From contig NZ_JAUGZK010000003.1 in the NCBI RefSeq assembly GCF_036327005.1, forward strand, positions 186,001 to 250,000: 64,000 bases of DNA. Direction: 5' to 3'. The notes under the pieces were generated by a model that saw only the letters and a list, made by a program, of their open reading frames with translations, made no database searches and was not told where the DNA came from. Both the position numbers and the translations under genes were made by a program. Origin of the DNA: Alkalimonas mucilaginosa (GTDB lineage Bacteria > Pseudomonadota > Gammaproteobacteria > Enterobacterales > Alteromonadaceae). This document shows positions 52,489 through 61,414 of this stretch, piece by piece (the first letter of the stretch is position 1; each line of letters opens with the position of its first letter).

Positions 52489-54331
52489 TGCTACCTCCAG
52501 CGGCTACCAGATGATCTTCGGTCGAGAACAAGGCGCAAGCCCCCTCTTCTGCCCCGGTTAACTGAGCACGTAGCCCGCCAAAAATTTCCCGGCCCATGCC
52601 TGCGTAGCTATCGGATAAATCGATGGTTTCTGCCTGACGCTTGGCCAGCTCGTCCGCATCAACCAGCAGTTCCAGTACACCTTGATCAGCATCTACCCGC
52701 ACCAGATCACCGTTTTGCACTTTGGCCAGTAAGCCGCCTTCTACCGCTTCCGGTGTCACATGAATGGCTGCCGGAACCTTACCGGAAGCGCCCGACATAC
52801 GACCATCTGTCACCAGAGCGACTTTGTAGCCTCGGTCTTGCAACACGCCAAGAGGAGGTGTCAGTTTATGCAACTCCGGCATTCCAATGGCTTTTGGTCC
52901 CTGAAAACGAACCACCACAATGCAGTCTTTATTTAAATCTCCGGCTTTAAAAGAAGCGTCCAACTCGTGCTGACTGGAAAAAACTACTGCAGGAGCTGTA
53001 ATCGCAGCAGTACCGTCACGCAAAGCGGAGGTTTTCATGACAGCACGTCCCAGATTGCCAGACAGCACCTCAAGCCCGCCATGGTTTTTAAAGGGAGCTG
53101 CGGCAGAAGTTAAGACACTTGGGTCAAGCGATTCGGTCGGGCCATCTACCCATACCAGCTTGCCATCTTGCAATACCGGCACCTGGGTGTAACGGCGCAA
53201 GCCAAAACCAGCCACGGTGTGCACATCTTCGTGCAGCAGGCCTTCATCCAGTAAAGTGCGGATCAGGTAAGCCATACCTCCGGCTTGTTGAAAATGATTG
53301 ATGTCTGCCTGGCCATTGGGGTAAATACGGGTTACCAGTGGAGTCACACTGGATAGTTCGGCAAAATCATCCCAGTTGATCAGAAAGCCAGCCGAACGGG
53401 CGACCGCAATCAGATGCATAGTATGATTGGTAGAGCCGCCGGTAGCCAACAAGCCGACCAGACCGTTGACGATGGATTTCACATCCACCATGCTGCCGAT
53501 GGGCAGGTACTCAGTGCCTAAGTCGGTCAAACGAGTCACTTGCCGGGTAGCGGCTTTGGTCAGCTCATCACGCAGCTCGGTTCCTGGATTTACAAATGAA
53601 GAACCTGGCAAGTGCAGCCCCATCATTTCTACCACCAACTGATTGGAGTTGGCTGTGCCATAAAAGGTACAGGTACCTGCTGAGTGATACGACGCTGATT
53701 CGGCCTCCAGCAATTGCTCTTTGCTTGCTTTACCTTCGGCATACAACTGGCGTACGCGCGCTTTTTCTTTATTGGGAATACCGGATGGCATCGGCCCTGC
53801 GGGTACAAATACAAAGGGTAAATGGCCAAAACTAAAAGCTGCCATCAACAGTCCGGGCACTATTTTGTCGCAAATGCCAAGCATCAGACCACCATCAAAC
53901 ATATTGTGCGATAGACCAACCGCTGCGGCCATCGCAATAATGTCGCGGCTCATCAAGCTGAGCTCCATCCCAGGCTGCCCCTGAGTGACACCATCACACA
54001 TCGCTGGCACACCACCGGCAAACTGAGCAACACTGCCTACCTCTTGGGCTGCGGCTTTGATCAACGCCGGATAATGCTCATAGGGTTGATGTGCTGACAG
54101 CATATCGTTGTACGACGAAATAATGCCTATATTGGCTTTGGTCAGACTACGCAGATCGGATTTATCCTGCTTGCCACAAGCAGCAAAACCATGTGCCAGG
54201 TTACCACAGGATAAGGTACCGCGATGGGGTCCTTTTAGGCGTGCCTTTTCAATCCTGGCCAGATAAACCGCCCGGCTGCGCTCACTTCTGGCGGCAATAC
54301 GATCGGTGACTTGTTGAATGACAGGGTGCAT
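52481..54331 (-). CDS. edd: Phosphogluconate dehydratase Edd
   Basis: 616 residues, IlvD/Edd family. The 4Fe-4S cysteines are in VPAMCDGVTQGQPGMEL, MLGICDKIVPGLL and HSAGTCTFYGTANSNQ. VTDGRMSGASGKVPAAIH is the C-terminal Ser-Gly motif. It dehydrates 6-phosphogluconate to KDPG, the first committed Entner-Doudoroff step. Lies between pgl and glk in the operon. Confidence 0.97.
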   Translation of the reverse strand: MHPVIQQVTDRIAARSERSRAVYLARIEKARLKGPHRGTLSCGNLAHGFAACGKQDKSDLRSLTKANIGIISSYNDMLSAHQPYEHYPALIKAAAQEVGSVAQFAGGVPAMCDGVTQGQPGMELSLMSRDIIAMAAAVGLSHNMFDGGLMLGICDKIVPGLLMAAFSFGHLPFVFVPAGPMPSGIPNKEKARVRQLYAEGKASKEQLLEAESASYHSAGTCTFYGTANSNQLVVEMMGLHLPGSSFVNPGTELRDELTKAATRQVTRLTDLGTEYLPIGSMVDVKSIVNGLVGLLATGGSTNHTMHLIAVARSAGFLINWDDFAELSSVTPLVTRIYPNGQADINHFQQAGGMAYLIRTLLDEGLLHEDVHTVAGFGLRRYTQVPVLQDGKLVWVDGPTESLDPSVLTSAAAPFKNHGGLEVLSGNLGRAVMKTSALRDGTAAITAPAVVFSSQHELDASFKAGDLNKDCIVVVRFQGPKAIGMPELHKLTPPLGVLQDRGYKVALVTDGRMSGASGKVPAAIHVTPEAVEGGLLAKVQNGDLVRVDADQGVLELLVDADELAKRQAETIDLSDSYAGMGREIFGGLRAQLTGAEEGACALFSTEDHLVAAGGSND

Positions 54332-54340
54332 AAATAGCCT

Positions 54341-55027
54341 CTACTCGGTAGCAAACATCACCTGGATATCAACACAGGGATGGTGTAAGAAAGCGCGGAT
54401 TGGCATCTGCAGCACATCATCACCGGCTACGGCTTGGTTCAATACCGGCAGTTTACCGGCACCAACCAGATGCAAAAACAAGTGCTGCGTGTTCAGCAAA
54501 CGCTGTTTGGACAACGAGATCCGCTGGTAAGGTGCTGTGGTCGGATGAACGGCCACTGCATCCTGCGTCGTGCTCAGCCCCAAAGACAATTCCTGGCTGC
54601 AGGGAAACAGTGAGGCGGTATGGCCATCCTCCCCCATGCCAAGAATAACGGCATCAAACTTTGGTAACGATGACAGCCGCTGGTTAATCACAGCAGCTCC
54701 CTGCTCAGCGCGTTCATCTGTAGTCACCAGACTTACAAAGTGAGCCGCGCTGGCTTTGTCTTGCAGCAGTACCGACTTCACCAGACGCTCATTGCTGTCC
54801 TGAGCATCCGGAGCCAACCAACGGTCATCCGCCAGGGTGATGGTAACTTGCTGCCAGGGCAAGTCAGTCCCGGCCAAGTGTGCAAACAATGCCTGCGGTG
54901 TACGGCCACCGGACACCGCCAGGTAGGCATGGCCTCGCTCGGCAATGGCATCTTTAACTATGCGAATTAACCACCTGGCAAAGGTGCTGTTTAGCGCGCT
55001 ACTGTTTTCAAAACGATGAAATTGCAT
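54341..55027 (-). CDS. pgl: 6-phosphogluconolactonase Pgl
   Basis: 228 residues from the ATG at 55027, which has AGGAG 6 bases upstream and follows zwf by 8 bases; the frame runs to 55048. DevB-type family: LAVSGGRTPQALFAHLAG and TLADDRWLAPDAQDSN are typical, with ILGMGEDGHTASLFP as the catalytic region (His/Asp). It hydrolyses 6-phosphogluconolactone. A single copy of each pathway gene is visible. Confidence 0.95.
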   Translation of the reverse strand: MQFHRFENSSALNSTFARWLIRIVKDAIAERGHAYLAVSGGRTPQALFAHLAGTDLPWQQVTITLADDRWLAPDAQDSNERLVKSVLLQDKASAAHFVSLVTTDERAEQGAAVINQRLSSLPKFDAVILGMGEDGHTASLFPCSQELSLGLSTTQDAVAVHPTTAPYQRISLSKQRLLNTQHLFLHLVGAGKLPVLNQAVAGDDVLQMPIRAFLHHPCVDIQVMFATE

Positions 55028-55035
55028 CCTGACTC

Positions 55036-56502
55036 CTATTCGTCCCAATTGCGGTCATCACGTGCCAGCAATGAAATGGCAGATACCGGCCCCCAACTGC
55101 CGGCCTGATAACTTTTAGGGGTTTCGCCTGTTGCTTGCCAGGCTGCCAAAATACCATCCACCCAACGCCAGGCATGCTCCACTTCATCGCGACGTACAAA
55201 GAGGTATTGATTGCCAAGCATGGCTTCAAGCAGTAAGCGCTCGTAGGCATCGGCAATGCGCTTGGAACTGAACGTTTCATCAAAGCTCAAATCCAGCTTG
55301 GTTTGTTTCAGCTGCATGTGCTCACCCAAACCTGGAATTTTGTTCATGACCTGAACTTCCACACCCTCATCAGGTTGCAGACGAATGATCAGCTTATTGG
55401 CTGGCAACTGCTTGTAAGTTTCATGAAAAATATTGTGTGGTTGCGGTTTAAAACTGATCACCACTTCGCTGCGCTTTTCCGGCATACGTTTACCGGTCCG
55501 CAGGTAGAAAGGAACTCCGGCCCAACGCCAGTTATCGATATCCACTTTAATCGCAACAAAAGTTTCTGTGCTGCTATTGCTACGCGAGCCCTCTTCATCC
55601 AGGTAGCCCGGCACAGCGCCGCCGGCAACATAACCACCTGCGTATTGACCACGTACCGTCTTTTCATGCACATTGCTGGTATCAATAGGACGCAAAGCCT
55701 TCAATACTTTAAGCTTTTCATCCCGGATGCTGTCGGCATCCAGGCGTGCTGGTGGCTCCATCGCGATCAGCGTCAGTACCTGCAATAAATGGTTTTGCAC
55801 CATGTCACGCATCTGACCGGCGTCGTCGTAGTAACTCCAACGCCCTTCTACTCCAACTTCTTCAGCTACAGTAATTTGCACATGATCGATGGCATTATGA
55901 TCCCAGTTCGAAGCGAAAATTGCGTTCGCAAAACGCAGGGCCAACAAATTAAGCACCGTTTCTTTACCAAGGTAGTGATCGATGCGGTAGATTTGGCATT
56001 CGTTAAAATATTGAGCCACTTGCTCATTGATAAGCCGGGATGATTCTAAATCGTGACCAATGGGCTTCTCCAGCACAACCCGGGCAGGTTCGGCTGCAAG
56101 GCCGGCGGCGTGCAAGCCAGCACAAATCGCGGAAAACAACGCCGGTGGGGTAGCAAAATAGCTGACCGGAATGCGCTGGCTACTATCTACTACAGCACTG
56201 AGTTTCTTGTAATCCGCAGTCGCGCTTAAATCCAGTTGCACATAATGCAAACGCTCTTTAAAACGTTGCCAGACTTCTTCGTCAATCGGCTCTTTCTTAA
56301 TAAAGGTTTCCAGGTTTTTCCGAACCAGTTGCTGATAAGCCTCTAACTCCAGCTCATCTCTGGCCACCCCTATTACCCTGCTGTCATCCTGCATTAAACC
56401 GGCTTTTTCCAGTTGATACAGAGCCGGCAATAACTTACGACGCGCCAGATCTCCTTTGGTGCCAAATAAAATAAGATCACAGGCTTTTGCTGCAGATGAC
56501 AT
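55036..56502 (-). CDS. zwf: Glucose-6-phosphate dehydrogenase Zwf
   Basis: 488 residues. The NADP motif is FGTKGDLARRKLLPALY, the substrate and catalytic motif is RIDHYLGKETVLN, and EKPIGHDL is the coenzyme lysine region. It begins the oxidative pentose-phosphate and Entner-Doudoroff routes. First gene of the zwf-pgl-edd-glk-eda operon. AGGA lies about 12 bases upstream of the ATG; a promoter lies at 56547-56575 and a perfect HexR box at 56586-56600. Confidence 0.97.
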   Translation of the reverse strand: MSSAAKACDLILFGTKGDLARRKLLPALYQLEKAGLMQDDSRVIGVARDELELEAYQQLVRKNLETFIKKEPIDEEVWQRFKERLHYVQLDLSATADYKKLSAVVDSSQRIPVSYFATPPALFSAICAGLHAAGLAAEPARVVLEKPIGHDLESSRLINEQVAQYFNECQIYRIDHYLGKETVLNLLALRFANAIFASNWDHNAIDHVQITVAEEVGVEGRWSYYDDAGQMRDMVQNHLLQVLTLIAMEPPARLDADSIRDEKLKVLKALRPIDTSNVHEKTVRGQYAGGYVAGGAVPGYLDEEGSRSNSSTETFVAIKVDIDNWRWAGVPFYLRTGKRMPEKRSEVVISFKPQPHNIFHETYKQLPANKLIIRLQPDEGVEVQVMNKIPGLGEHMQLKQTKLDLSFDETFSSKRIADAYERLLLEAMLGNQYLFVRRDEVEHAWRWVDGILAAWQATGETPKSYQAGSWGPVSAISLLARDDRNWDE

Positions 56503-56523
56503 AGTTTAGTCCCGTCCTAAAGA

Positions 56524-56535
56524 TGTAATTTTACA
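56524..56535. promoter_or_regulatory. Short TGTAA-N2-TTACA inverted repeat
   Basis: TGTAATTTTACA lies just after the predicted zwf transcription start. It has the half-sites of the HexR box but a shorter spacer, so it is either a degenerate second HexR site or chance. Confidence 0.3.
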
Positions 56536-56546
56536 ACAACCATCGC

Positions 56547-56575
56547 ATACTAGCGCAGCATTCCGGCGTTGTAAA
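56547..56575 (-). promoter_or_regulatory. Promoter of the zwf operon
   Basis: On the minus strand TTTACA (56575-56570) and TAGTAT (56552-56547) are 17 bases apart. The start would be near 56540, about 38 bases before the zwf ATG. The HexR box lies about 11 bases upstream of the -35. Confidence 0.45.
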
Positions 56576-56585
56576 CCCGACTTAT

Positions 56586-56600
56586 TGTAATTAAATTACA
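56586..56600. promoter_or_regulatory. HexR operator between zwf and hexR
   Basis: TGTAATTAAATTACA, an exact 15-base match to the known gammaproteobacterial HexR motif. It overlaps the -35 region of the predicted hexR promoter and lies upstream of zwf, so HexR probably controls both. Confidence 0.88.
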
Positions 56601-56623
56601 TTTATGCTTAAGTATCCTATTAT
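56595..56623 (+). promoter_or_regulatory. Candidate promoter of hexR
   Basis: ATTACA (56595-56600) and TATTAT (56618-56623) are 17 bases apart. The -35 lies inside the HexR box, which fits autorepression. The predicted leader is about 135 bases. Confidence 0.4.
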
Positions 56624-56766
56624 ACGCTCAGCTGCAGTGAGTTACAGCGTGCTACAGGCTCTAACTGTGGTAAAATAAATACTTTTCTGTAACCGGGTTT
56701 GGATGTATAACAACAAGATTACATCGGATCTCTGTATCATCCGGTTGCATAACCAGGAAGCTTGGA

Positions 56767-57624
56767 ATGAATGTACTCGAAAAAATAGTCAACAGCGTGG
56801 CAAACTTCAGCAAGTCTGAACGTAAAGTGGCTGAAGTGATCCTGGCTAACCCACAAACCACCATCCATAGCAGTATAGCTGCCCTGGCGAAAATGGCTGA
56901 TGTCAGTGAGCCAACGGTTAACCGCTTCTGCCGTCGCCTGGATACCAAAGGCTTTCCGGATTTTAAGCTGCATCTGGCGCAAAGCCTGGCCAATGGCACT
57001 CCCTATGTGAACCGTCATGTAGAAGAAGAAGATGGTCCTGAAGCCTATACTGCAAAAATTTTTGAATCCACCATGGCAGCGCTGGACTCTGCCCGCCACA
57101 ATGTAGATATCAATACCATTAACCGCGCGGTGGATGTACTTACGCAGGCGAAGAAAATTTCATTTTTTGGTTTGGGCGCATCAGCCTCTGTGGCGCATGA
57201 TGCTCAGAACAAGTTTTTCCGCTTTAATGTACCGGTCGTTTGCTTTGACGATATCGTGATGCAACGTATGTCGGCTATTAACAGCGCAGAAGGCGATGTA
57301 GTGGTATGCATCAGCCATACCGGCCGTACTAAAAACCTGTGTGATATCGCAGCCATTGCACGCGAAAACGATGCTACTGTAATTGGCATTACGGCCTATG
57401 ACAGCCCATTGGCCCGCGAGTGTACACTGGTGTTGTCGTTGGATGTGCCGGAAGACACCGATATGTACATGCCCATGGCTTCCCGGGTTGCTCAACTGGT
57501 ACTGATCGATATTCTGGCTACAGGTTTTACCTTACGCCGCGGCTCCAAGTTCCGTGAAAACCTGAAAAAAGTAAAAGATAGCTTACGCGGCTCCCGCTTC
57601 GAAAAGAAAGACTTTCCTGCCTGA
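56767..57624 (+). CDS. hexR: Carbon-metabolism repressor HexR (RpiR family)
   Basis: 285 residues. The N-terminal RpiR-type helix-turn-helix (ALAKMADVSEPTVNRFCRR, residues about 38-56) is followed by a SIS sugar-phosphate domain (ISFFGLGASASVAHDAQNK, CISHTGRTKNLCDIAAIA). HexR of related bacteria binds TGTAATTAAATTACA and is released by KDPG, the Entner-Doudoroff intermediate. It controls zwf, edd, eda, pyk and gap genes. Its own operator is at 56586-56600 and another at 57693-57707. It is divergent from zwf and followed by pyk, as in Shewanella-like genomes. Confidence 0.96.
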   Translation: MNVLEKIVNSVANFSKSERKVAEVILANPQTTIHSSIAALAKMADVSEPTVNRFCRRLDTKGFPDFKLHLAQSLANGTPYVNRHVEEEDGPEAYTAKIFESTMAALDSARHNVDINTINRAVDVLTQAKKISFFGLGASASVAHDAQNKFFRFNVPVVCFDDIVMQRMSAINSAEGDVVVCISHTGRTKNLCDIAAIARENDATVIGITAYDSPLARECTLVLSLDVPEDTDMYMPMASRVAQLVLIDILATGFTLRRGSKFRENLKKVKDSLRGSRFEKKDFPA

Positions 57625-57630
57625 ATCAGC

Positions 57631-57674
57631 ACAACGACCGCCTGACTTGCTGTACGGTCGTTGTTATTTAATTT
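57631..57674 (+). terminator. Hairpin downstream of hexR
   Basis: A 10-bp stem ACAACGACCG/CGGTCGTTGT with a 14-base loop, followed by a T/A-rich tail (TATTTAATTT). The large loop makes it a moderate terminator. Confidence 0.55.
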
Positions 57675-57692
57675 CTCCATAACGCTGTATTC

Positions 57693-57707
57693 TGTAATAA
57701 AATTACA
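57693..57707. promoter_or_regulatory. HexR operator before pyk
   Basis: TGTAATAAAATTACA differs from the perfect HexR palindrome by one base. It is 45 bases upstream of the pyk ATG and past the hexR hairpin, so pyk should have its own HexR-controlled promoter. Confidence 0.8.
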
Positions 57708-57752
57708 TTACACTGTTTGTTATTCGTCCATAGCTGCATTCAGGAGCATTTG

Positions 57753-59189
57753 ATGCCAAGAAGAACTAAAATTGTCGCGACCCTAGGCCCTGCCACCAAT
57801 ACCGAAACCGCAATAGAGCAACTGATTAAAAAAGGGGCCACGGTATTTCGCTTCAACTTCTCTCATGGCAGTGCCGATGACCATCGCCAGCGCGCTGCCA
57901 TGGTTCGTGCTGCCGCCAATAAAACCGGGACTCATGTCGCCATTCTTGGTGATTTGCAGGGACCAAAAATTCGTGTCTCGACCTTTGCTGAAGGCTCAGT
58001 GCAGCTAAAACCTGAGCAGGCATTCCTGCTGGATGCCAGCTTACCGAAAGGCGCCGGCACTACTGAACAGGTAGGGATTGATTACAAAGAATTGCCACAA
58101 GATGTACAGCCTGGCGATATTCTGCTGCTGGATGATGGTCGCATCCAATTGCAAGTTACTTCGGTCGATGGCAGCAAGGTACACACCAAGGTCACCGTGG
58201 CCGGTAAGCTCAGTAACAACAAAGGCATTAATCGCCAGGGCGGCGGCTTATCAGCCCCTGCCCTGACCGAAAAAGACAAAGAAGACATCAAGCTGGCAGC
58301 TGAAATTGATGTAGATTATCTGGCAGTTTCTTTTCCGCGCTGCGGTGACGACCTGCGTCTGGCACGCGAGCTGGCTTTGGCTGCAGGCTCTGAAGCCCGT
58401 ATCATGGCAAAAATTGAACGGGCTGAAGCCGTGGCAGATAACACTACCCTGGATGACATTATTCTGGCTTCCGATGCCGTTATGGTGGCCCGAGGGGATT
58501 TGGGGGTAGAAATAGGCGATGCTGAGTTGGTTGGCCAGCAAAAGCGTATTATCGCCCGCAGTCGCCAGCTGAATCGGATTGTGATCACAGCAACTCAAAT
58601 GATGGAGTCGATGATCGAAAGCCCAATGCCAACCCGGGCGGAGGTGATGGACGTGGCAAATGCGGTACTGGATGGTACCGATGCCGTGATGCTGTCTGCT
58701 GAAACCGCAGCTGGTGCTTACCCGACAGAAACAGTGGATGCGATGGCACGGGTTTGTCTTGGAGCCGAAAAGCACCCCAGCATTAAAGTATCCAAGCACC
58801 GGATGGAGGAAACCTTCAGTGATGTCAGTGAGACAATAGCCTTGTCCGCGATGTATGCAGCGAACCATCTGCCTGGCATTAAAGCCATCATCGCGCTGAC
58901 TGAATCTGGCTATACCGCAAAGCTGATGTCACGAATCACCTCCACCCAGCCCATTTATGCCCTGTCACGCCATCAAAAAACACTGAACAAACTGGCGCTG
59001 TACCGCGGTGTGTATCCAGCATTTTTTGATACCAGGGCTATTCCGGCACAGGAACTGGCTCACAGTGCAATTCAATGCATTGCCAGCCAGGCTGGTTTAA
59101 AAAGTGGCGATCTGGTGATGCTGACCCATGGTGATCAAATGGAAACTATCGGAGCCTCTAATACCTGTAAAATCGTGCAGGTTAAATAA
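57753..59189 (+). CDS. pyk: Pyruvate kinase
   Basis: 478 residues from the ATG at 57753, with AGGAG 6 bases upstream; the frame is open from 57717. RRTKIVATLGPATNT at the N-terminus, FRFNFSHGSADDH, catalytic Lys in RIMAKIERAEAV, and the metal-binding MVARGDLGVEIG and ATQMMESM segments are standard. Closest to the PykA (type II) group by general appearance. It makes pyruvate and ATP from phosphoenolpyruvate. The HexR box upstream ties it to the Entner-Doudoroff genes. Confidence 0.96.
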   Translation: MPRRTKIVATLGPATNTETAIEQLIKKGATVFRFNFSHGSADDHRQRAAMVRAAANKTGTHVAILGDLQGPKIRVSTFAEGSVQLKPEQAFLLDASLPKGAGTTEQVGIDYKELPQDVQPGDILLLDDGRIQLQVTSVDGSKVHTKVTVAGKLSNNKGINRQGGGLSAPALTEKDKEDIKLAAEIDVDYLAVSFPRCGDDLRLARELALAAGSEARIMAKIERAEAVADNTTLDDIILASDAVMVARGDLGVEIGDAELVGQQKRIIARSRQLNRIVITATQMMESMIESPMPTRAEVMDVANAVLDGTDAVMLSAETAAGAYPTETVDAMARVCLGAEKHPSIKVSKHRMEETFSDVSETIALSAMYAANHLPGIKAIIALTESGYTAKLMSRITSTQPIYALSRHQKTLNKLALYRGVYPAFFDTRAIPAQELAHSAIQCIASQAGLKSGDLVMLTHGDQMETIGASNTCKIVQVK

Positions 59190-59211
59190 CGGCTACCAGT
59201 ACCAGCCTGTT

Positions 59212-60183
59212 TTAACGCCGTAGTTGCTGACTACGGCGTTTTTCTTGGAATTTAGCGTGATACTGCCCCCACAACGGTGATAATGCGGTTGTCATGGAAC
59301 CTACCACCACCAAACAAGCTCCCAGCATGGCCCAGCCATTTAAAGGTTCTGGTGTCAGCCATTCTGGCTGCCATTGATGCAAACCTTTGGCAACCAGTAT
59401 GGTGATCAAAGGCGTAATAGCCAACACAGCACTGACTTTTGAAGCCTCCCAATGATGCAAAGCCTCCGCAAAAGCTCCATACGCTACCACGGTATTTAAG
59501 CAACAAAACAGCAAAAATGCCCAATGCCACCCCGTCAGTTGCAACAAAGGCTGCAGATCCGACAAAGGCATAAATACTACAGCTCCGGCACAATAAATAA
59601 GCACCATAATTTGCTTTGAACTGTAATGCACCAACAATTGCTTTTGTGCCAGAGCATAAGCTGCCCAGGTGACAGCCGCTCCAATGATCAGCAATAAACC
59701 AAAGCTTTCTTCGCTCAATTGAGTCAGTAGCACCAACAAGCGTGTATTAAAAAACAGCAGCAACCCAACCACCAACACCAGAGCACCAATTTTTTGCCAA
59801 AACAACAAGCGCTCTTTAAAAATCCAGACCCCTCCTAACATCATCAGAAAAGGGGCCAACTGGATTAACAGTTGAGCTGTTTCTGCGGTCAGGTAATTTA
59901 AACCTGACATATACAACAGATAATTGGCCAACAGGCCCAGCACAGCAATCAACAACAATACAATGCCTTGCCGGCTTAACAAACTGAACCGGGGCCATTG
60001 CCGCTGCCACCACAATAAGACACCAACCATAACAGCAGCTACGAAAAAACGAATACCAGTCAAGGTACTGGCGGTCAGAAAATCAAGCAGCACCTTCAGT
60101 ACTATCGGTAAAACCCCCCAGAGCACCGCCGTGGTAAAAGCAAGGCTGAAACCTAAAATTGCGCGACCGGAAACCTGATGCAT
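59212..60183 (-). CDS. EamA/DMT-type permease
   Basis: 323 residues with about ten membrane helices in two EamA repeats: FTTAVLWGVLPIVLKVLLD and ITGIRFFVAAVMVGVLLWW begin the first, and WAAYALAQKQLLVHYSSKQ begins the second. Members export amino acids or other metabolites; the substrate cannot be told. Basic C-terminus (FQEKRRSQQLRR). Its last codons contain the pyk terminator on the opposite strand. Confidence 0.88.
   Translation of the reverse strand: MHQVSGRAILGFSLAFTTAVLWGVLPIVLKVLLDFLTASTLTGIRFFVAAVMVGVLLWWQRQWPRFSLLSRQGIVLLLIAVLGLLANYLLYMSGLNYLTAETAQLLIQLAPFLMMLGGVWIFKERLLFWQKIGALVLVVGLLLFFNTRLLVLLTQLSEESFGLLLIIGAAVTWAAYALAQKQLLVHYSSKQIMVLIYCAGAVVFMPLSDLQPLLQLTGWHWAFLLFCCLNTVVAYGAFAEALHHWEASKVSAVLAITPLITILVAKGLHQWQPEWLTPEPLNGWAMLGACLVVVGSMTTALSPLWGQYHAKFQEKRRSQQLRR
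59214..59243 (+). terminator. Terminator of pyk
   Basis: An 11-bp perfect stem AACGCCGTAGT/ACTACGGCGTT with a 5-base loop, followed by TTTTTC. It lies 24 bases after the pyk stop and inside the end of the convergent EamA gene. Confidence 0.85.
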
Positions 60184-60322
60184 GGAAGGACTACCTGTAA
60201 GGGCAAAACAACAACCACTATTTTCGCTTATTCAAAGACAAAAGTCCTGCAGTTTCCGCCAGCCAGCACTTTATTGCGTTATGTAGCGTTATGCGGCAGA
60301 TCAAAGTGTTGCAATGAAGTTT

Positions 60323-60331
60323 TGCTATACT
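60323..60331 (+). promoter_or_regulatory. Extended -10 promoter of pfkA
   Basis: TGCTATACT matches the extended -10 (TG-N-TATAAT) about 32 bases before the ATG. No clear -35; the predicted leader is about 25 bases. Confidence 0.5.
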
Positions 60332-60362
60332 GCTGCTCTGTAGATAGCAATGGAGCAATCAG

Positions 60363-61358
60363 ATGGCAACGATACGGCGCATAGGTGTTTTAACTTCAGG
60401 TGGCGATGCGCCAGGCATGAATGCCTGCATTCGTTCGGTGGTGTTAACGGCTGCAGCTCACCAAATTGAGGTGATTGGCTTTTCTCATGGTTACAACGGC
60501 TTAATAGAAGGCGACTATACCAAGCTGCTGCCTTATCATGTGCAGCATATTATTCAGCTGGGCGGCACCATTTTAAAAAGCGCCCGTTGCCCTGCTTTAC
60601 AGACTGAAGAAGGCGCAAAAGCTGCCGCCGCCACACTGCGTCAACTGCAGCTTGATGCGTTGCTGGTGATTGGAGGTGATGGCAGTTTTAAAGGTGCCCT
60701 GGCCATCGCTCAGCATTACAAGGGGCAAATTCTTGGCTTGCCGGGTACCATTGACAATGATGTGGATGGCACCGATGCCACCATAGGCTATGCCACCGCC
60801 ATTGATACGGCGCTGGATGCCATTGATAAAATTCGGGATACTGCCGATGCGTTCGAACGTATCTTTCTGGTAGAGCTGATGGGACGCCACAGCGGGTTTA
60901 TTGCACTGTCTGCCGGTATCGCATCCGGCGCAGAGCAAATTATCTGTCCGGAGTTCGGTACTCTGGAACCAGGCCAGCTCGATACAGTGATTCGGCCCAT
61001 TCAGAATGCCCAGGTACTGAAAGGCAAAAGCAGTTACATCATTGTGATGGCCGAGCATTGCTACCCTGGTGGCAGCACCACGCTGGCAGCGGACATTACC
61101 GATGCGATCGGCATCGAATGTCGTGCTTGTGTGTTGGGGCATATTCAACGCGGGGGATCACCCGTTGGAGCGGATCGCATCCTTGCCACTAAATTAGGTG
61201 CCTACGCAGTGGAGCAGTTACTTGGCGGTGCCCACCTGATGATGGCTGGTGAAGTGAATCATCAGGCTGGTCTGTACCCGCTGCAGGCCAGCGGCGAGCG
61301 GAAAAAACGCATTGATCCTTATCTGCTTCGCTGGCAGCAACAAGTCGCCAATGACTGA
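60363..61358 (+). CDS. pfkA: 6-phosphofructokinase PfkA
   Basis: 331 residues, ATP-dependent type. GVLTSGGDAPGMNACIRSV is the ATP-binding N-terminus, VIGGDGSFKGALAI the phosphate motif, LPGTIDNDVDGTDAT the catalytic Asp region and ELMGRHSGFIAL the substrate segment. It has GGAG upstream. Its presence with zwf-edd-eda shows that both Embden-Meyerhof and Entner-Doudoroff routes are available. Transcribed alone. Confidence 0.96.
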   Translation: MATIRRIGVLTSGGDAPGMNACIRSVVLTAAAHQIEVIGFSHGYNGLIEGDYTKLLPYHVQHIIQLGGTILKSARCPALQTEEGAKAAAATLRQLQLDALLVIGGDGSFKGALAIAQHYKGQILGLPGTIDNDVDGTDATIGYATAIDTALDAIDKIRDTADAFERIFLVELMGRHSGFIALSAGIASGAEQIICPEFGTLEPGQLDTVIRPIQNAQVLKGKSSYIIVMAEHCYPGGSTTLAADITDAIGIECRACVLGHIQRGGSPVGADRILATKLGAYAVEQLLGGAHLMMAGEVNHQAGLYPLQASGERKKRIDPYLLRWQQQVAND

Positions 61359-61406
61359 CTCAGTTCGGTTGCCGTCCTGCTAAGGGACGGCAAGCTACCT
61401 ACTGAG
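61359..61406 (+). terminator. Hairpin downstream of pfkA
   Basis: TTGCCGTCC (61369-61377) pairs with GGACGGCAA (61385-61393), and an outer CTCAGT/ACTGAG pair (61359-61364/61401-61406) may extend it. No T run follows, so termination is uncertain. Confidence 0.4.
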
Positions 61407-61414
61407 GTGATGGT

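Noticed and set aside
58251..58868. 205-codon frame antisense to pyk
   Set aside because: Shadow of the pyk coding sequence; rich in Cys, His and Ser as expected for antisense translation.
60597..61148. 183-codon frame antisense to pfkA
   Set aside because: Shadow frame; pfkA is certain on the other strand.
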